This document shows, in pieces, positions 1-15,297 of a stretch of 64,000 nt of DNA; position 1 is the stretch's first letter; each line of letters begins with the position of its first letter. The position numbers and the translations under genes were made by a program. The notes under the pieces were generated by a model. That model searched no databases and had not been told where the DNA came from. It saw only the letters and a list, made by a program, of their open reading frames with translations. The DNA comes from Antennarius striatus (Eukaryota; Chordata; Actinopteri; Lophiiformes; Antennariidae), in contig NC_090783.1 of NCBI RefSeq assembly GCF_040054535.1, forward strand, positions 2,147,001-2,211,000, given 5' to 3'.

Positions 1-3000
1 CTGTTTCCAGTCAGATTACACTTCAGGAGAGACACCAGCTGATTGGCTGTGAAGTTCATGAGCTGGAAGAGAGAGACAGCAATTACACAACACTTTGCCA
101 AACAGGCAGCTTGGGGCGCGGAGACCAGACACGTTCACTTTAAAGGTGATGTTTACCTTTGCACATGCGTATGTCTCCAAGGTAAAACTACAAGAAACAT
201 TGCCGTGCATGTTCAAGGAAGATTCCAGGGCAGTGCTGCAAATGCATTTAAAGCATGTTAGCCTGAAGGTTAATGACGTTCAAGCGGCTTTGCGTTTAAA
301 TCACAACAAATCGGATACCTGTTAACGTGTCTGCAGGTGAGAGTACCTGCCAGAAAGTAGAGAAAGGATTTCAGACCGACTGAAATGAAGGTGATCTTTA
401 CTAAAATGGTTAAATAAAGACGGACTTACTGTTGAACTGGATTACAGGGCACTGAGAACAATAAGGTTTGTGTGATGTTAGAAGAATGTAAAATATTTTT
501 AACTTGAAATATGAGGAAGAAAAATGAAAGGAAACTCACCGAGATGTTATCTGACAAACACTCTGTGAAAACACATGGAAACAAATATTCAGTCATCTAC
601 TCTAGTACGATTGAAGACTCCAAAGCCTTCCATTTACATTAATATGCAAACCTCCCCAGTGAATATTCATTCTTTGGACTCAGGTGTGTATTTTCCTGTG
701 TGTGTGTATCTGTATGAGTAAGAGACTGACCCTGTGGCGTGTTGCCAACCAGGTTATCGAGTGCAGACAAGAAGTCAGGTTGAATCCCAAAGGACAGAGA
801 CGGCGTGGCTTTGTACAATCTGCTAATACTAACACATGAGAGAGGAAAGAAATCTCTTAAAACGTTTATGCATTCGTGTTTTTTCAGACTTCATATCCCA
901 GCTTCCAGATCTGCATTTAGAATCAATCTTGTTTAGATACAATAATCATCAATAAGTCTCTGTTTCCAGGCAGAATCTTCCATCGACTTTTCGTCTTATC
1001 CCACTTTGGAAGATCAGTTTTGGGTTCTTGTAATATTTTCCTTCTTTAGTAATTGATTTATATAGATAGATAAATCAATAAATAGACAATCTAAACTGAA
1101 GATTAAGATGTTATCAAGTCCTTAATGCATTTGACAAGAGAAAGGTTAATAAGTTAAAAAGCCATGCTTACATTTGCTGGTAGTCACGGCAGGTTAAAGT
1201 GGTCTGTAAATTGGAATATTTTACAATTAATCATCCACAAGCGATAAACATTTTCTTGCCATGTTCAAAGTTACAATCATATATAAACCGTTGTGTGTTG
1301 GGATGTATAAGCCAAAATACGCAGGAAAAACACAAGACGTCTCTCATCAACGGACTCCAAGTAGTAGTCAAGCATGCCGTCAATGAGGACGGCCTTCTCA
1401 GGCGGGGTAAGAAGAGACGTTAGCAGCAACTCTGTCGTCATGTCTATCGTCAAGATGGGAAGTACTTCCAGCTGGACGGGAGACAAAAGAGGACAAAAGG
1501 TGTCAAATAAAATAAAAACTTCAAGTAGAGTAACTACAGAGGAAGTATTTCGGCCTGTTGGGTTTTCCGGACTCACTCCAGAGAAGTTTGGGTTGAGAGA
1601 GTAGAAGTCATTCACTCGAGCAAATCTGGCGAAGTAACCGAAGTTCTTCATCAGCCATTCTGTGCTGTTCCTGGCTGAGGAGACGCACTGTGGGTCTGGA
1701 ACATACATAAAAAGTTAACGCAAAACACAAAGGTTTAAGTTCTGTTCATATATAAGGTACCTGAAATGTAATATTTCACATAAAAACCTGAAATACCACC
1801 CCCAGACATTTTATAAAACAAAAATGGCTTCATGGAATGTGGCTTTGTCTGTTTCCTGTAGTTTACTCACCGCCTGTGTTATGATGCCTCAAGAAGTTAT
1901 AGATGAAGAACTGATAGATGTCTGACCCAGTTCTCCAATTCGAACCCATTGAGGTAAAATGAGAGCTGAGCTCTGCCACACTGCAAATAAAGACAAAGAC
2001 CAAAGACCAAAATGACGTTCAGATCCAGAAAATTTCTCAAATTCACCGCGCCGTACGATGGGACACCGTCTCAAGCTTGTGGACTCACATGGTTTGGAAA
2101 ACCGGACAGGAGAAGTTCTTGGAGCTGAGGCAGCGGAGAAGGTGTTTAGGGACGTCAGGGAGGAAGGGCTTCAGTTTGACCCGAAACCAGAGCCTGATGA
2201 AATCTGGGTCGTTCAGGTTATCCTGAGTCAGAGACGGAGACTCGTCAACGTGGAAGATCTCCTGCAGGTCGAGCGCCAGCTCGGTGAAATTCTGCGAGGG
2301 GAGAGGAGAAGGCAAGTATAAGTACAATTACTAACGAGACAGAGGAATCGACTAGTTGGTGGACCCACCGCCTTGGACAAATCTTCAATCAGAGCGTTGA
2401 GGCGTTCTGTCAGCTCTACGATTAGCCTCATGACGGTCGCCTCGGATAACGTCAGGTTGGTCCTGGCAGCGCATTGCAAAATGTGGGCCACATCCATCAC
2501 AGCATCAGTTAGCTGGAAGTGAGGAAAAAGTTAATGCCCAAAGGGAAAAAGAAGGACGAGAGTCACTTGAGCTGGTTCCATCTCCGTCCAAACTGGATCT
2601 AGGTACAGCCTCACCCCACACGGAGCTTTGTCCAAAGTGATGCTGCAAGCATCCTCGATTTCAGAGAATTCACCATGGTCCCCAGGCTCCACGCCGCGGT
2701 CCAGATAGCTTCACGCAAACACAACACAAGCGTACGAGGTGTTATGGCACCACGTCTTTCAACACAGACGCAAGTATTTTGACGTGGAATTGACTGATGG
2801 TGACATACAACACTTGGTGGAAGAGGAACTTAGTGTATTGATTCATCACGGCCTCCTCATCCTTCAAGAACCTCCGTAAAAGCGGCGCCACGATCTGCAA
2901 GTACCACTCCTCCACGTCTGCGTACTGGAACCCATAGGTTATTGGAGTTGGAGCAGGCGTGAGTTTGTGCCGATAATTCTCCGCCAGCTCAGCCAGGGTG

Positions 3001-4054
3001 AAGTTGAGGAGGAACTGGGCCAGAGCAGTTCTGGTTACCTTGGACTCCGTCCTCTGGAGAAACACAACAGGTCAGGTCTCGTTTAGCAGACCATGCACGG
3101 ACACCTGAATGTCCCCAGAGCTCATACCTCATGGGCGAAGGCGACAAATTGATGAGCAAGTCTGGCAGCAGGTTTGAACGCCATCATGAACCCATTTACA
3201 GCCTGCAAATGTGACCAGGTGGATTAGGGAGGTCTAGGTTTAGGTGGTTGGCCACCACAGCTAACTCTAGCTCGCCATCTGAAAGACTCTTGAATAGTAA
3301 AGTAAATCAGCTGAACATTACAGTACCTGTGCAAGGGATGGTGGGCGGTATGGGTTTGGTGGTATTATTTCAAGGGGGACAGGGGAAGTAGTGGGGTGAT
3401 GGCCAGAGTCGTTGGTCATCGTGTTGAAGACCAAGGCCAAGGTACCGTTGTCTAACTTTGCGACCTCAGGCGTCAACATCAGCTCCGCCTTCTGCCTTTG
3501 GGACAGCAGGTTAAGAACTTCCAACTGAAGAAGAAAAGAGTCGTCAAAGGCTTGAACGAAGCAGAGGATCATCTCCACGCTGAGGCGGAGGTTCTAAATC
3601 AGGTCAGTCGAGGAGAAATCGGAACAGAACTCACTCCGCTGAACCACAGGTTGACTTTGGAAAAGTCTTGGATTCGTGCAAAAGCCCTGAAGGCACCGAA
3701 GTTCCTCAACAACCACTGGGCATTGTTCTCATTCCACGCCACACAACCTACCAGAAAGTACACAAAATAACAATGACCTTGGATTTTGGCAAATCTTCAT
3801 AACAAACTGGCTTAAGATGAATTAAAACATTTTTATGAAGAAGCCTCTAGGGTGAAAGTTAAAACATCTTCAAGAAACTCTCTTAAAGTCCAGTTGATTG
3901 ATTTAAACAGCTTTGGACTTTTTCTCCTGAGTTGTGAGGACTGAGATCTTAATTCTCTCAATTTCATTTCTTAATTTCATTCTCTCCATTGTCTTTTTGA
4001 GACTCAGCATTGATGAAAGTTGATCCAGATAGATAGACAGACAGATGGACAAAC

Positions 4055-4144
<90 letters not shown>

Positions 4145-6143
4145 GTAGGTAGGTAGGTAGGTAGGTAGGTAGGTAGGTAGGCACACAAGAGTTCTTCGAA
4201 CGTCTGTGGAATGTTGGAATGTCCCATGTGCCTGAGGTATTAGCTAAATTCTTTACCTGCTACTCTTTCTCCAGACAAGAAGGGGTAGATGAAGAAATTA
4301 TAGATCCACTGTCTCCTGGCTTCATTCATCTCACTGTAATGGTCACTGAGCTCCTTCACCCTGTGGGAGTGGGAGTGGGGTGAGATAGAGGGGTGAGACG
4401 TTGGTGTGAGGTGACAGAAAGATGCGGGGCTGTGGCGACTGGGACCTACACCATCTGATAGGTGGAGCAGCTGAAGTTCTTGGTGCTGAGGCAGGACAGA
4501 AACTTTCTGGTGATGGATTTCAGCAAGGGTTTGATCTTGACGTGGAGCCACATCTCCACCACAGCCTCATTCTGGTAGGGGTCACTACTGAGCTGCAGCC
4601 CTCCCTCAAGGGTTAGAATTGGTATGCCCCTCATGCTGGACCTCTAATGATGGATAATGGTGGGGATGAGCGAGCGGCGTAGAGAAGAAAGCACACAAAT
4701 ACGTGATGTCACCACAAAAGAGTGAAAGCAAACAGCGCGACAGCACCAACTGGTTTGGCCAGAGTCTTCATAGCATTCCTGTACCATAAAGGTAAAGATG
4801 TTCATCAGTCCTTCAAGAATTCCTTTCAGCTGCTGAACGTGGTCCGTCTCCGTGTCCACGGGTGGAAGTCCCACGCACCCCAGGAAGGCCGACACCGGTC
4901 CTGACCCCTTTAAAAAAAAAAATAAAAAGCTCAACCAGGAGGAAAATGTTCAGGACTTGGAAAGATTTTTACATTTGTCTCAGAGCTGGACTCCCTGGGA
5001 GGGGGGGGGGTTAAACTCGCTGCTTAATGATAATAATGATCGAAATAAGAATGATTTTTACTAGTTCTGATTGGAATTCTACTGATAGAAATTTTTTAAA
5101 TTCCCCTTTTAGGTAGACTTGGCTGCCTTTTCATTTCTGTGATGTTCCGCACAGGCACACCTAAATTCCACCTTCTAATAATATCCGTACCAAACGCACC
5201 ACATCCACACCAAACCCCCCTTAACTGCTCAAAGCGGGTTTATTGTTCATTGTCCAGAAAACAAGGAGAAATTCTCCTTACAGGACAATCAAAATCATGA
5301 CATCGCGTTTCCACAGGGTGATTTAGGAGGGGTGAGTTCAATTCGCCTGTGTTAAGTTGTTATCTGCTGGATCTGAACAGTTTTTTGGCAGAAGTTTCTC
5401 TTCAGATTCAAGATTCATTATCTTAACAATCAAGTGGATGGACTCTCTCACCTGATGGCAGAGTTCTGTCGAAGCACAGCTTGCATTTCTGTCGATTTCC
5501 GTCATCGCGGAAGTGTTTGAAAAGAAAATACAAGTCATTTTGTTTGATGCAAAAAAAAAAAAAAGAATGAATCAGCAGCGTTGATAAACAACTTCCTGGT
5601 CTTACCTTTGTGCAACAGTTTCCCCTGTTGGGAAAAGACAATGGTTACTGTGATTTGACTCATGAGACATTTTATTAGGCTGTATTCAGCCTAATGATTA
5701 ATTCAGTTAATTCATTTTCGACAAGATTAAATTGTGATCTTCATTCTTGCGGCTGTGTCGGATAAAATGGTATCTTTTCTGGTTGTTTTTTAATACATGC
5801 AAGATTTGGTTGAAAGTTGTTGCAAGGATTGGTTGAAAAAAGCATATTTTAAACAACTTTTTTTTAATTTTTTACCTATAGTTGGTAGTTGAGGCAAAAA
5901 AAGAAGAAAGAATCAACATGAGAAACCACAATAGTGATGAAAAATCCCTTAAAAGTTTCGAGGAAATTAACAATAAACTGAGGCCCTCCCACAGCAGAAT
6001 GAACATCACATACAAAAACAATGTTGTATTGTTATTGATGAGTCATTGAAAACATGTTAAAGTTTGGCTTCCTCGGTGGATTTGTTCTTACCAGAACAGC
6101 TCCCCAGTAAGTAAACCAGCAGGAACAGGTTATGTGATCTCAT
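1..6143 (-). CDS. Unrecognised secreted modular protein, 3' partial (runs off left edge)
   Basis: I do not recognise this gene. The first exon (6092-6143) encodes a signal peptide beginning MRSHNLFLLVYLLGS. Likely exons, right to left: 5606-5624 and 5452-5488 (both tentative), 4785-4907, 4450-4643, 4257-4360, 3635-3747, 3327-3524, 3128-3202, about 2812-3053, 2567-2708, 2369-2512, 2089-2291, 1871-1980, 1577-1695, about 1285-1471, about 731-818, and 1-62. The frame is continuous across nearly all junctions; the 2812/2708 join uses a weak donor. The protein has scattered cysteines, many N-glycosylation sequons (NFSC, NLT, NFT) and hydrophobic helix-like segments. A block of exons occurs twice. 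Copy one has FLSCLSTKNFSC, then ELSDHYSEM, then WLLRNFGAFRAFA, then LEVLNLLS. Copy two has LLRCLSSKNFSC, then ELSSHFTSM, then WLMKNFGYFARFA, then LEVLPILT. No transmembrane segment is visible in the window. An extracellular role is inference from the signal peptide; the function is unknown. Confidence 0.65.
4055..4181. repeat. (GATA)n / (GGTA)n compound microsatellite
   Basis: A pure GATA tract of about 22 units passes directly into about nine GGTA units. It lies between the exons at 4257-4360 and 3635-3747 of the leftmost gene, that is, in an intron. ORFs of YLSIYLSI type across it are repeat artefacts. Confidence 0.95.
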
Positions 6144-6789
6144 GATCCGACGGGTCTCATGGGACGATGAGGGCGTTGTGATGAAACTGTTAAGGGAATC
6201 AGAGAATGCAGATGACCCAAGTTGTCCCAAATGAGAGACCTGATTTTTTTTTTTAACATAAAAAGATCTTTTATTGCCAATTTGCCATGATCTACAAAAA
6301 AATAGACGCCATTAAATTACTGACGTTGATTATTTATCATTATTTATTATTTATTCGGGCGAAGCCACACTTGTTTGAGGCTCTGTCGTGAAGTTTGGTG
6401 CCTCTGGCTTTGTGAGATCGATGAAATCTGGGAGTGGCAGTCGACATATTTTCATTGAGTGTTTGAAAAGACAACACAATGGACGCATGAGTTGAAAGAA
6501 TGCTGAAAGTGTACACCGCTAAACTGCAAACAATGAGCACAAAATCACAGCCTGCTCCAGGGAAGTATGTTGTGTTGCATTTTACTGGTAAATTTATGAA
6601 CAACAAATGTTATATTTCATAATGCTGGACCTCTAGCTTTATTTTTGAGTTGCAGCAATGATTCCAACGTCTTTAGGAATGTAGTTCATGAACTAGTATT
6701 TAATATACTGTAGTGACTCATAACCTCTAGACAAGCTTTAGGTTGTCAAAATCATTTTTTGTCAAATCACTTTCAATAAACAATTCATA
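6144..6789. other. Intergenic, upstream of the leftmost gene
   Basis: This AT-rich stretch should contain the promoter of the leftward gene starting at 6143. I see no TATA box or CpG-rich core I would defend. A short minus-strand ORF at 6340-6606 has no recognisable relatives and no convincing splice sites, so I leave it unannotated. Confidence 0.5.
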
Positions 6790-7612
6790 AAGCAACCGGC
6801 AATCTAACTGCTCAACAATCCAAACAACAAACCAACTTGTCAACGATCCAACCAACTGGCTAACCGGTCACTCAGGGCGGCAGTAGCTCAGTCGGTAGAG
6901 CGGGTTGTCCAATGATCCAAGATCGGCGGTTCGATTCCCGCTCCCGACCATTCAGGAGTGTGAGCCGGTAGGAGGTGCCAGCTCACCTCCAGAGCTGTGT
7001 CAAGGTGCCCTTGAGCAAGGAATCGTCCCCTCTAACAGCTGCTCATTTGGGGCACTCCAAAGACGGGGCTGCCCGTCACTCGTCCTCCCTGTATTTACAT
7101 GCCTACAGGCCCCTCCTGTGAGTGATTGGTTGTTTCAGGGGCCCGTACAAAAACATATAAATGCATGATTACTAACCACGAGTGGAAACGTAATAATGTC
7201 CCTATGGGGATCATTAAAGTGGTCTTCTTCTTCATCCAACCAACTGGCCAACTAGTCAACCGTAAAACCATCCAGCTAACTATTAAACCATCCAAGCAAC
7301 CAGCTAACTAGTCAACAATCCAACCAACCAGCTAACTAGTCAACCATCCAACCAGCTAATTAGTCAACCATCCAACCAACCGGCTAACTAGTCAACCATC
7401 CAGCCAACCACCTAACCAGTCAACCATCCAACCAACTAACCAGTAAACCATCCAACGAACCAGCTAACCAGTCAACCAACTGGCTAACTAGTCAACCATC
7501 CAACCAACCAGCTAACTAGGCAACCAACCAGCTAACTAGTCGACCATCCAACTAACCAGTAAACCATCCAACTAACCGGCTAACTAGTCAACCGTCCACC
7601 TGACTTACAGAC
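6790..7612. repeat. Minisatellite (CAACCATCCAACCAACCAG-type), split by a SINE
   Basis: Degenerate tandem units of roughly 28 bp combine ccaaccaaccagctaac with tagtcaaccat. They run from about 7231 to 7612. The same units occur to the left of the SINE, at about 6790-6874. The array was therefore present before the SINE inserted, or it has expanded on both sides since. Confidence 0.85.
6875..7230 (+). mobile_element. tRNA-derived SINE (percomorph SINE_FR2-like)
   Basis: The head is tRNA-like. It has an A-box-like stretch at 6884-6901 (tagctcagtcggtagagc) and a B-box at 6928-6938 (ggttcgattcc), followed by a body typical of fish SINEs (aggtgcccttgagcaagg at about 7000). The tail ends with ggggatcattaaagtgg near 7225, the usual fish SINE/LINE 3' signature. 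I recognise the type from fish genomes; the family name is from memory. No clear target-site duplication is visible because the flanks are repetitive. Confidence 0.85.
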
Positions 7613-9207
7613 ACTGATGTTGTGTCTGATGTGTATCATTAAATCTCATGCATTGTGATTTAATTATATGGATGAGTTGAGCTTAAGCTATAAATAATCT
7701 ATAGAAAGAAAAACAAAAAAACAAAAAACGGATTATTTTATACAATCAGTAAACAATACATTTAAATAAATTCCTTTTAAGGAAACACCAACATATGCAT
7801 GTGATTGGATTTGACTAACTAGAGTGAGCTCTTAATTTCCCTTTGGGGATTACTAAAGATTACAAAATTTAAAAAATAAAATAAAATGAATAAATAAATA
7901 AATTAATACTTTTCAAGGCTGTGGTTGATTGTTAGCTGGCGTAGCTACGAGTCGGGACTTGCACTTCTGTTGAGCGTAGGCGTAGTTTGACTTACATGTG
8001 CTAGACAGCTAACTAGCCAGTTTACTGACATAACTTTTTACACTTTTACCTTGCGAGAGAGCAGGTTGGTGACTGTCTAACATTAATGTGGATCAAGCTA
8101 TTCATCGAGTTTGCATGTGTGTTTGATGGCGGGCAGCTAACCCAGCCTTGAAGCCTACACACAACAAAGAAACTATAAATACACACAATTGATTGCACTT
8201 CCAAGAACTTTGAAATCCTAATTAAATACTTGTCAAACTGCTCGAGAATTAGAGTTAGAGATCTCATAAAACAAATCCCTTCATCAATCAGGTTTGTTTA
8301 AAACCTTCCTGTTTCTGCATTTATGATGCCACCGTCCAATCAGAACCAGACATTTTCCATAAGGTTACTGAGAGTGACTTTGACTCTAATTTCACACGTT
8401 ACTTATGTGGTCAGCTTTTACTATAAAAACATTCATTACTGCTGTTGTAATGTGTATAATGTTGTGAGTGATTACATTCTTTGTGTTGACAGCGTGACTC
8501 TGTGAACACACTCTCGTCCTTCTGAGCCTCAACGCAGCTCACGGCTTTGTTCTGGTTATTTTCATCCATTGAGTCAGAGCCATGCATTGCAACATCTATA
8601 TTTGAGTGAGTCATTTGTTTAACTACTGGATCACTTTCTCTCCACTCATGTTTTTTTGTCAGCTCTTGCAGGTAAAATGTTTAAAAGGAGACACAGATTT
8701 ATTTTATTTTCTCCTCTGATTTTAAATTTCCCTGCGACGTTTACTGTTTTGGTACATTTTACTTTTACTAAAATAAAGATCATAATACTTCTTTTTTTCT
8801 TCTTGAAAGATATTTTTTAGGTTTCATTTCTTTAACACATGTCATTATTCCCAGCCGCTTCCTAACACATGCAGACTTCAGCCACATTTAATGAGTCAGG
8901 GTTCATTATTCCCACAGCGGAGCTCCCTGAAGGACACGTTTCCACAGGCACACAATGACACACAATGACATGCACATACATAAATACATACAAACATACA
9001 TACATACATGTAGACATACATATGTACCTATATAAATATATACATATACAAACACACCATGAATTCAAAAATGCCCTTTTCCTCTCACCTTATACTTCAA
9101 TCTTAATATTAGAAAAATACAAATTCAAGCGATTCCTCATTGTAAAGAGCTTATCCAACATGTAAAATTACAAAAAGGAGAAAACAAATCTTAAATTGAA
9201 CTCTCAC
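7613..9207. other. Intergenic, repeat remnants
   Basis: No gene is supported here. At 7833-7868 there is a truncated retroelement 3' end (aatttccctttggggatt) followed by an A-rich tail. At about 8948-9060 there is an imperfect ACAT microsatellite. A minus-strand stretch at 8872-8936 has an acceptor-like AG and an open frame ending in a stop. It could be a terminal exon following the ORF at 9208-9397, but I cannot confirm it. Confidence 0.5.
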
Positions 9208-9397
9208 CAAATCTTGTTCTGTAGCCAGAGTCTTGTGATGGTGTGAAATGCTGGCGTTTGACTCTCTCCTGACACCTGAGACAGGTACACTGGGTGCTGG
9301 AGGGCGTGTTGTCTTGTGTTGAAGAATACAGGTGATTATCGGTGACTCCCATGTGCTGCGCAGGCGGGGGGGGGGTGCCAGGACAGGGTTGGTCCTT
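9208..9397 (-). other. Orphan exon-like ORF, product unknown
   Basis: This 190-nt open segment on the minus strand is flanked by a good acceptor (cttacag) and a good donor (gtgagag). Translated between them it gives a hydrophilic peptide with a short proline run and four closely spaced Cys/Arg-rich positions (CTCLRCQERVKRQ), ending DSGYRTRFG. I do not recognise it. Upstream and downstream partner exons are not convincing, so it may be an exon of an unannotated leftward gene, an exon remnant, or chance. Confidence 0.25.
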
Positions 9398-9964
9398 CTG
9401 TAAGAGTGTAAGCATTGTCATACATGAAAATGACATGATACAGTTTGATTTGATTTGTGTTCATCATTATTTCTAAATGGCAAAGATGATATTCTGACTC
9501 TCTTGATATAAGAAGCTATATTGCGGTTGACTTTACAGGTCAATCCCAGATTACTGAATGCACAATTACAATTAAACCTATAGGTTTACATTAGGTGCTT
9601 ATTTTGATTTTTAAACAACTTCTCTGTGAAAGTCAAACCAAGTTTATACCATACATATACTCTGACCTAATCCAGGATTATCAGTCAATTTGCTTTTATA
9701 CCGAAAACTTTAAATAATAGTTGAGATTTCCAAAAAGATGTTGTGAACTATAAATATCTGCTGTGAGAACTGAGAGCCCACATCCGTCATGCATCAGTGA
9801 GTGGACATACAAAGACACGTGAACTGTGACATACACACCTAACTATCAAGTTAAACTGGTTTGTGAGGTCGGAAGTCAGGAAATAATGTGAAATAAGTGA
9901 CAAGGACAGTGATTCATTTTGTGTTTCCGTTTACTTTTATGTGCCAATACAGCACTGACAAGCT

Positions 9965-10035
9965 GTGATCCCCCGCCCTTCGCCCATAAATCCGCTGGGA
10001 TAGGCTCCAGCAACCCCCGTGACCCACAAAAGATG
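9965..10035. mobile_element. Fragment of a common fish interspersed repeat
   Basis: The sequence ctgggataggctccagcaac, followed by a degenerate gtgaccc tail, matches a repeat I know to be very abundant in ray-finned fish. Only a fragment of about 70 bp is left. A related fragment in the other orientation lies at about 37925-38010. Confidence 0.6.
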
Positions 10036-10582
10036 AAGAAACAGGAAAGAAGCTGAATAAATAATTTACCTCCAGAATTAAGAAAGTATCCGTCTATCTA
10101 TATATTGAATGAATGAATGAATGATGGCAGGCTCAATTTGATGACGGCAGACTCAATTTTAAACATTATTTGATGAACAAGAGGTTTAAATTCCAGCAGA
10201 CATAAAAGCACCATTAACTTGTTTTATGTTGATTCTAAGATTGTCACCTCTTTTTAAAACATGCCCTACCAGCTATAAATTATTATGATAGTAAATTCTA
10301 TTAATATAGTTTAGGTATTACAACATTCAGAGAGTTGAGAGAGAGAGAAAAAGAGTTGGAGAAATGGAAAAAGTGGAAAGTAGACACAGTCAACCTGGTT
10401 GGAAAGCATGTTAAAAATAATGGAAAAGCTTGTAGATGTCCCTAATATAACAGCCAAGAAGGTCCAATAAAGTCTGGATATCTGGGAAAGATTGAATAGA
10501 AACTGAATTGTTGTTATTTACGGGTCAGACCGCAAAGATTTGCTGTGAATATTTCATGAGAAATCTGCAATTCTGATGTAGA

Positions 10583-11012
10583 CCAGGAGATGGCGGTAGT
10601 GTGATTAAAAACTGTTTGCAACGCGCAGAAAAAGAAAAAAAATACGAAAAATATAAGAAAAAGAAAAAATAAGGGGAAAAAATAAGACGAATATTATTCT
10701 TATTTTAATGAATTAGACTAATGATTTTTTTTAAATAATTCAAGACGAACACGGTGATACTGTACTGTGTTTGACTTTGAGAAGTTTCAACTTCCGGTTT
10801 CGTGTCGCCGAAGAAGAACGTTTCCTCCAATCAAACGCAGTTAGACAGTCACGTGACGGACACATTCAAACTGCACATTTTGTGGAGGATGTCATGTTGA
10901 TGTCTGAGGAAATTCACTTCTATTAACCACAGTGTAACTATACAAAGCTAGCTAGGCTAGGCTAGGCTAGGCTAGGCTAGGCTAGGCTAGGCTCCAGCGG
11001 AACGTCCTCCCG
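10583..11012 (+). promoter_or_regulatory. EARS2: EARS2 promoter and 5'UTR region
   Basis: The sequence upstream of the EARS2 start carries an ETS-type ACTTCCGG at 10790-10797, a CCAAT box at 10827-10831 and a perfect palindromic E-box GTCACGTGAC at 10848-10857. A CTCF-like core (ccaggagatggcggtag) lies at 10583-10599. ETS and E-box sites are common in promoters of nuclear genes for mitochondrial proteins. The motif positions are seen; the function is inference. Confidence 0.5.
10951..10993. repeat. (GCTAG)n pentanucleotide array in the EARS2 5' leader
   Basis: About eight uninterrupted gctag units end 20 bp before the EARS2 start codon. The array is probably within the 5'UTR or core promoter and may vary in length between individuals. 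Confidence 0.9.
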
Positions 11013-14496
<3,484 letters not shown>

Positions 14497-14708
14497 AACT
14501 ACCAGACTGCCTGATGGGACCTGATGCTGACAAGCTGCTGCCAGTATTGAATTTTTAGGATTGTTTTGTGTAAGAGATAAAAACCAGTCTGATTCATAAA
14601 GGAATGTGGCCCTTTACCTACATCTGTGAAACAAGCGTGACCTGACTGGGAATTTGAACTCTCCGTCGAATGACCAACAACCTGCAAGAAAAACCTGAAA
14701 TCATGAAC

Positions 14709-14714
14709 AATAAA
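14709..14714 (+). terminator. EARS2: EARS2 poly(A) signal AATAAA
   Basis: A canonical AATAAA lies 213 bp after the stop codon and is followed by a T-rich stretch (tcatttttcattgtgc). This gives a short 3'UTR consistent with the compact gene. Confidence 0.7.
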
Positions 14715-15297
14715 TCATTTTTCATTGTGCAATTTTTGCAGATTCAATCAAATAAGCACTGATTCCACTGATTTAGGGAGCAGAGGTAGACCTAGCAAAA
14801 TAACACTGCATAGCATTGAGTTCTGATTATAATTTAGTGATATCTCACGAACATGAACAGCATGGAGTCCAAGTTAAACATCGATCCACTCATGAAACAT
14901 TTATCCAGTGGTGGAAAATAACCTGCAGTGCTATGATGCCTTAATGCAATGAAAATACATCTAGAAGCAATTAATTTCCTTGAGTTATTTTTTTAATATT
15001 TAAAAATAAATAAATGTAGAGGTAATGTGCACATCCAATTAAAATTGGAGAACTTTCTAGTGGGTTTACTTTCCGTCAGCTGTGGGATGTTTTGAACAAT
15101 GATTTCATCCACTTTCCACTGTGATGCGTTCACTGATAGGCGGAGGGCGTGGGACAAACTGGCGTGTCAGGAGTGTGTCTGGGCGTGATTGTCACATGTC
15201 GGCTGCAGGCAGTAGAGTGACATCCCTCCCACCCCCCCCAAAAAAAGACGTACACTGACCAGCGACCGAACATCTGCAGACGGGGAGACGGACGGCA
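14715..15297 (+). promoter_or_regulatory. Intergenic spacer and GGA2 upstream region
   Basis: This is the interval between the EARS2 poly(A) signal and the GGA2 start. The last 180 bp are less AT-rich and contain several CpGs, as expected for the GGA2 promoter and leader. No TATA box stands out. Confidence 0.4.

Noticed and set aside
6875-6950. tRNA gene
   Set aside because: The A and B boxes are tRNA-like, but the sequence does not close into a cloverleaf with a matching acceptor stem, and it continues into a SINE body and tail.
7231-7612. CRISPR-like array
   Set aside because: The units are contiguous, degenerate tandem repeats with no unique spacers, in a vertebrate genome. It is a minisatellite.
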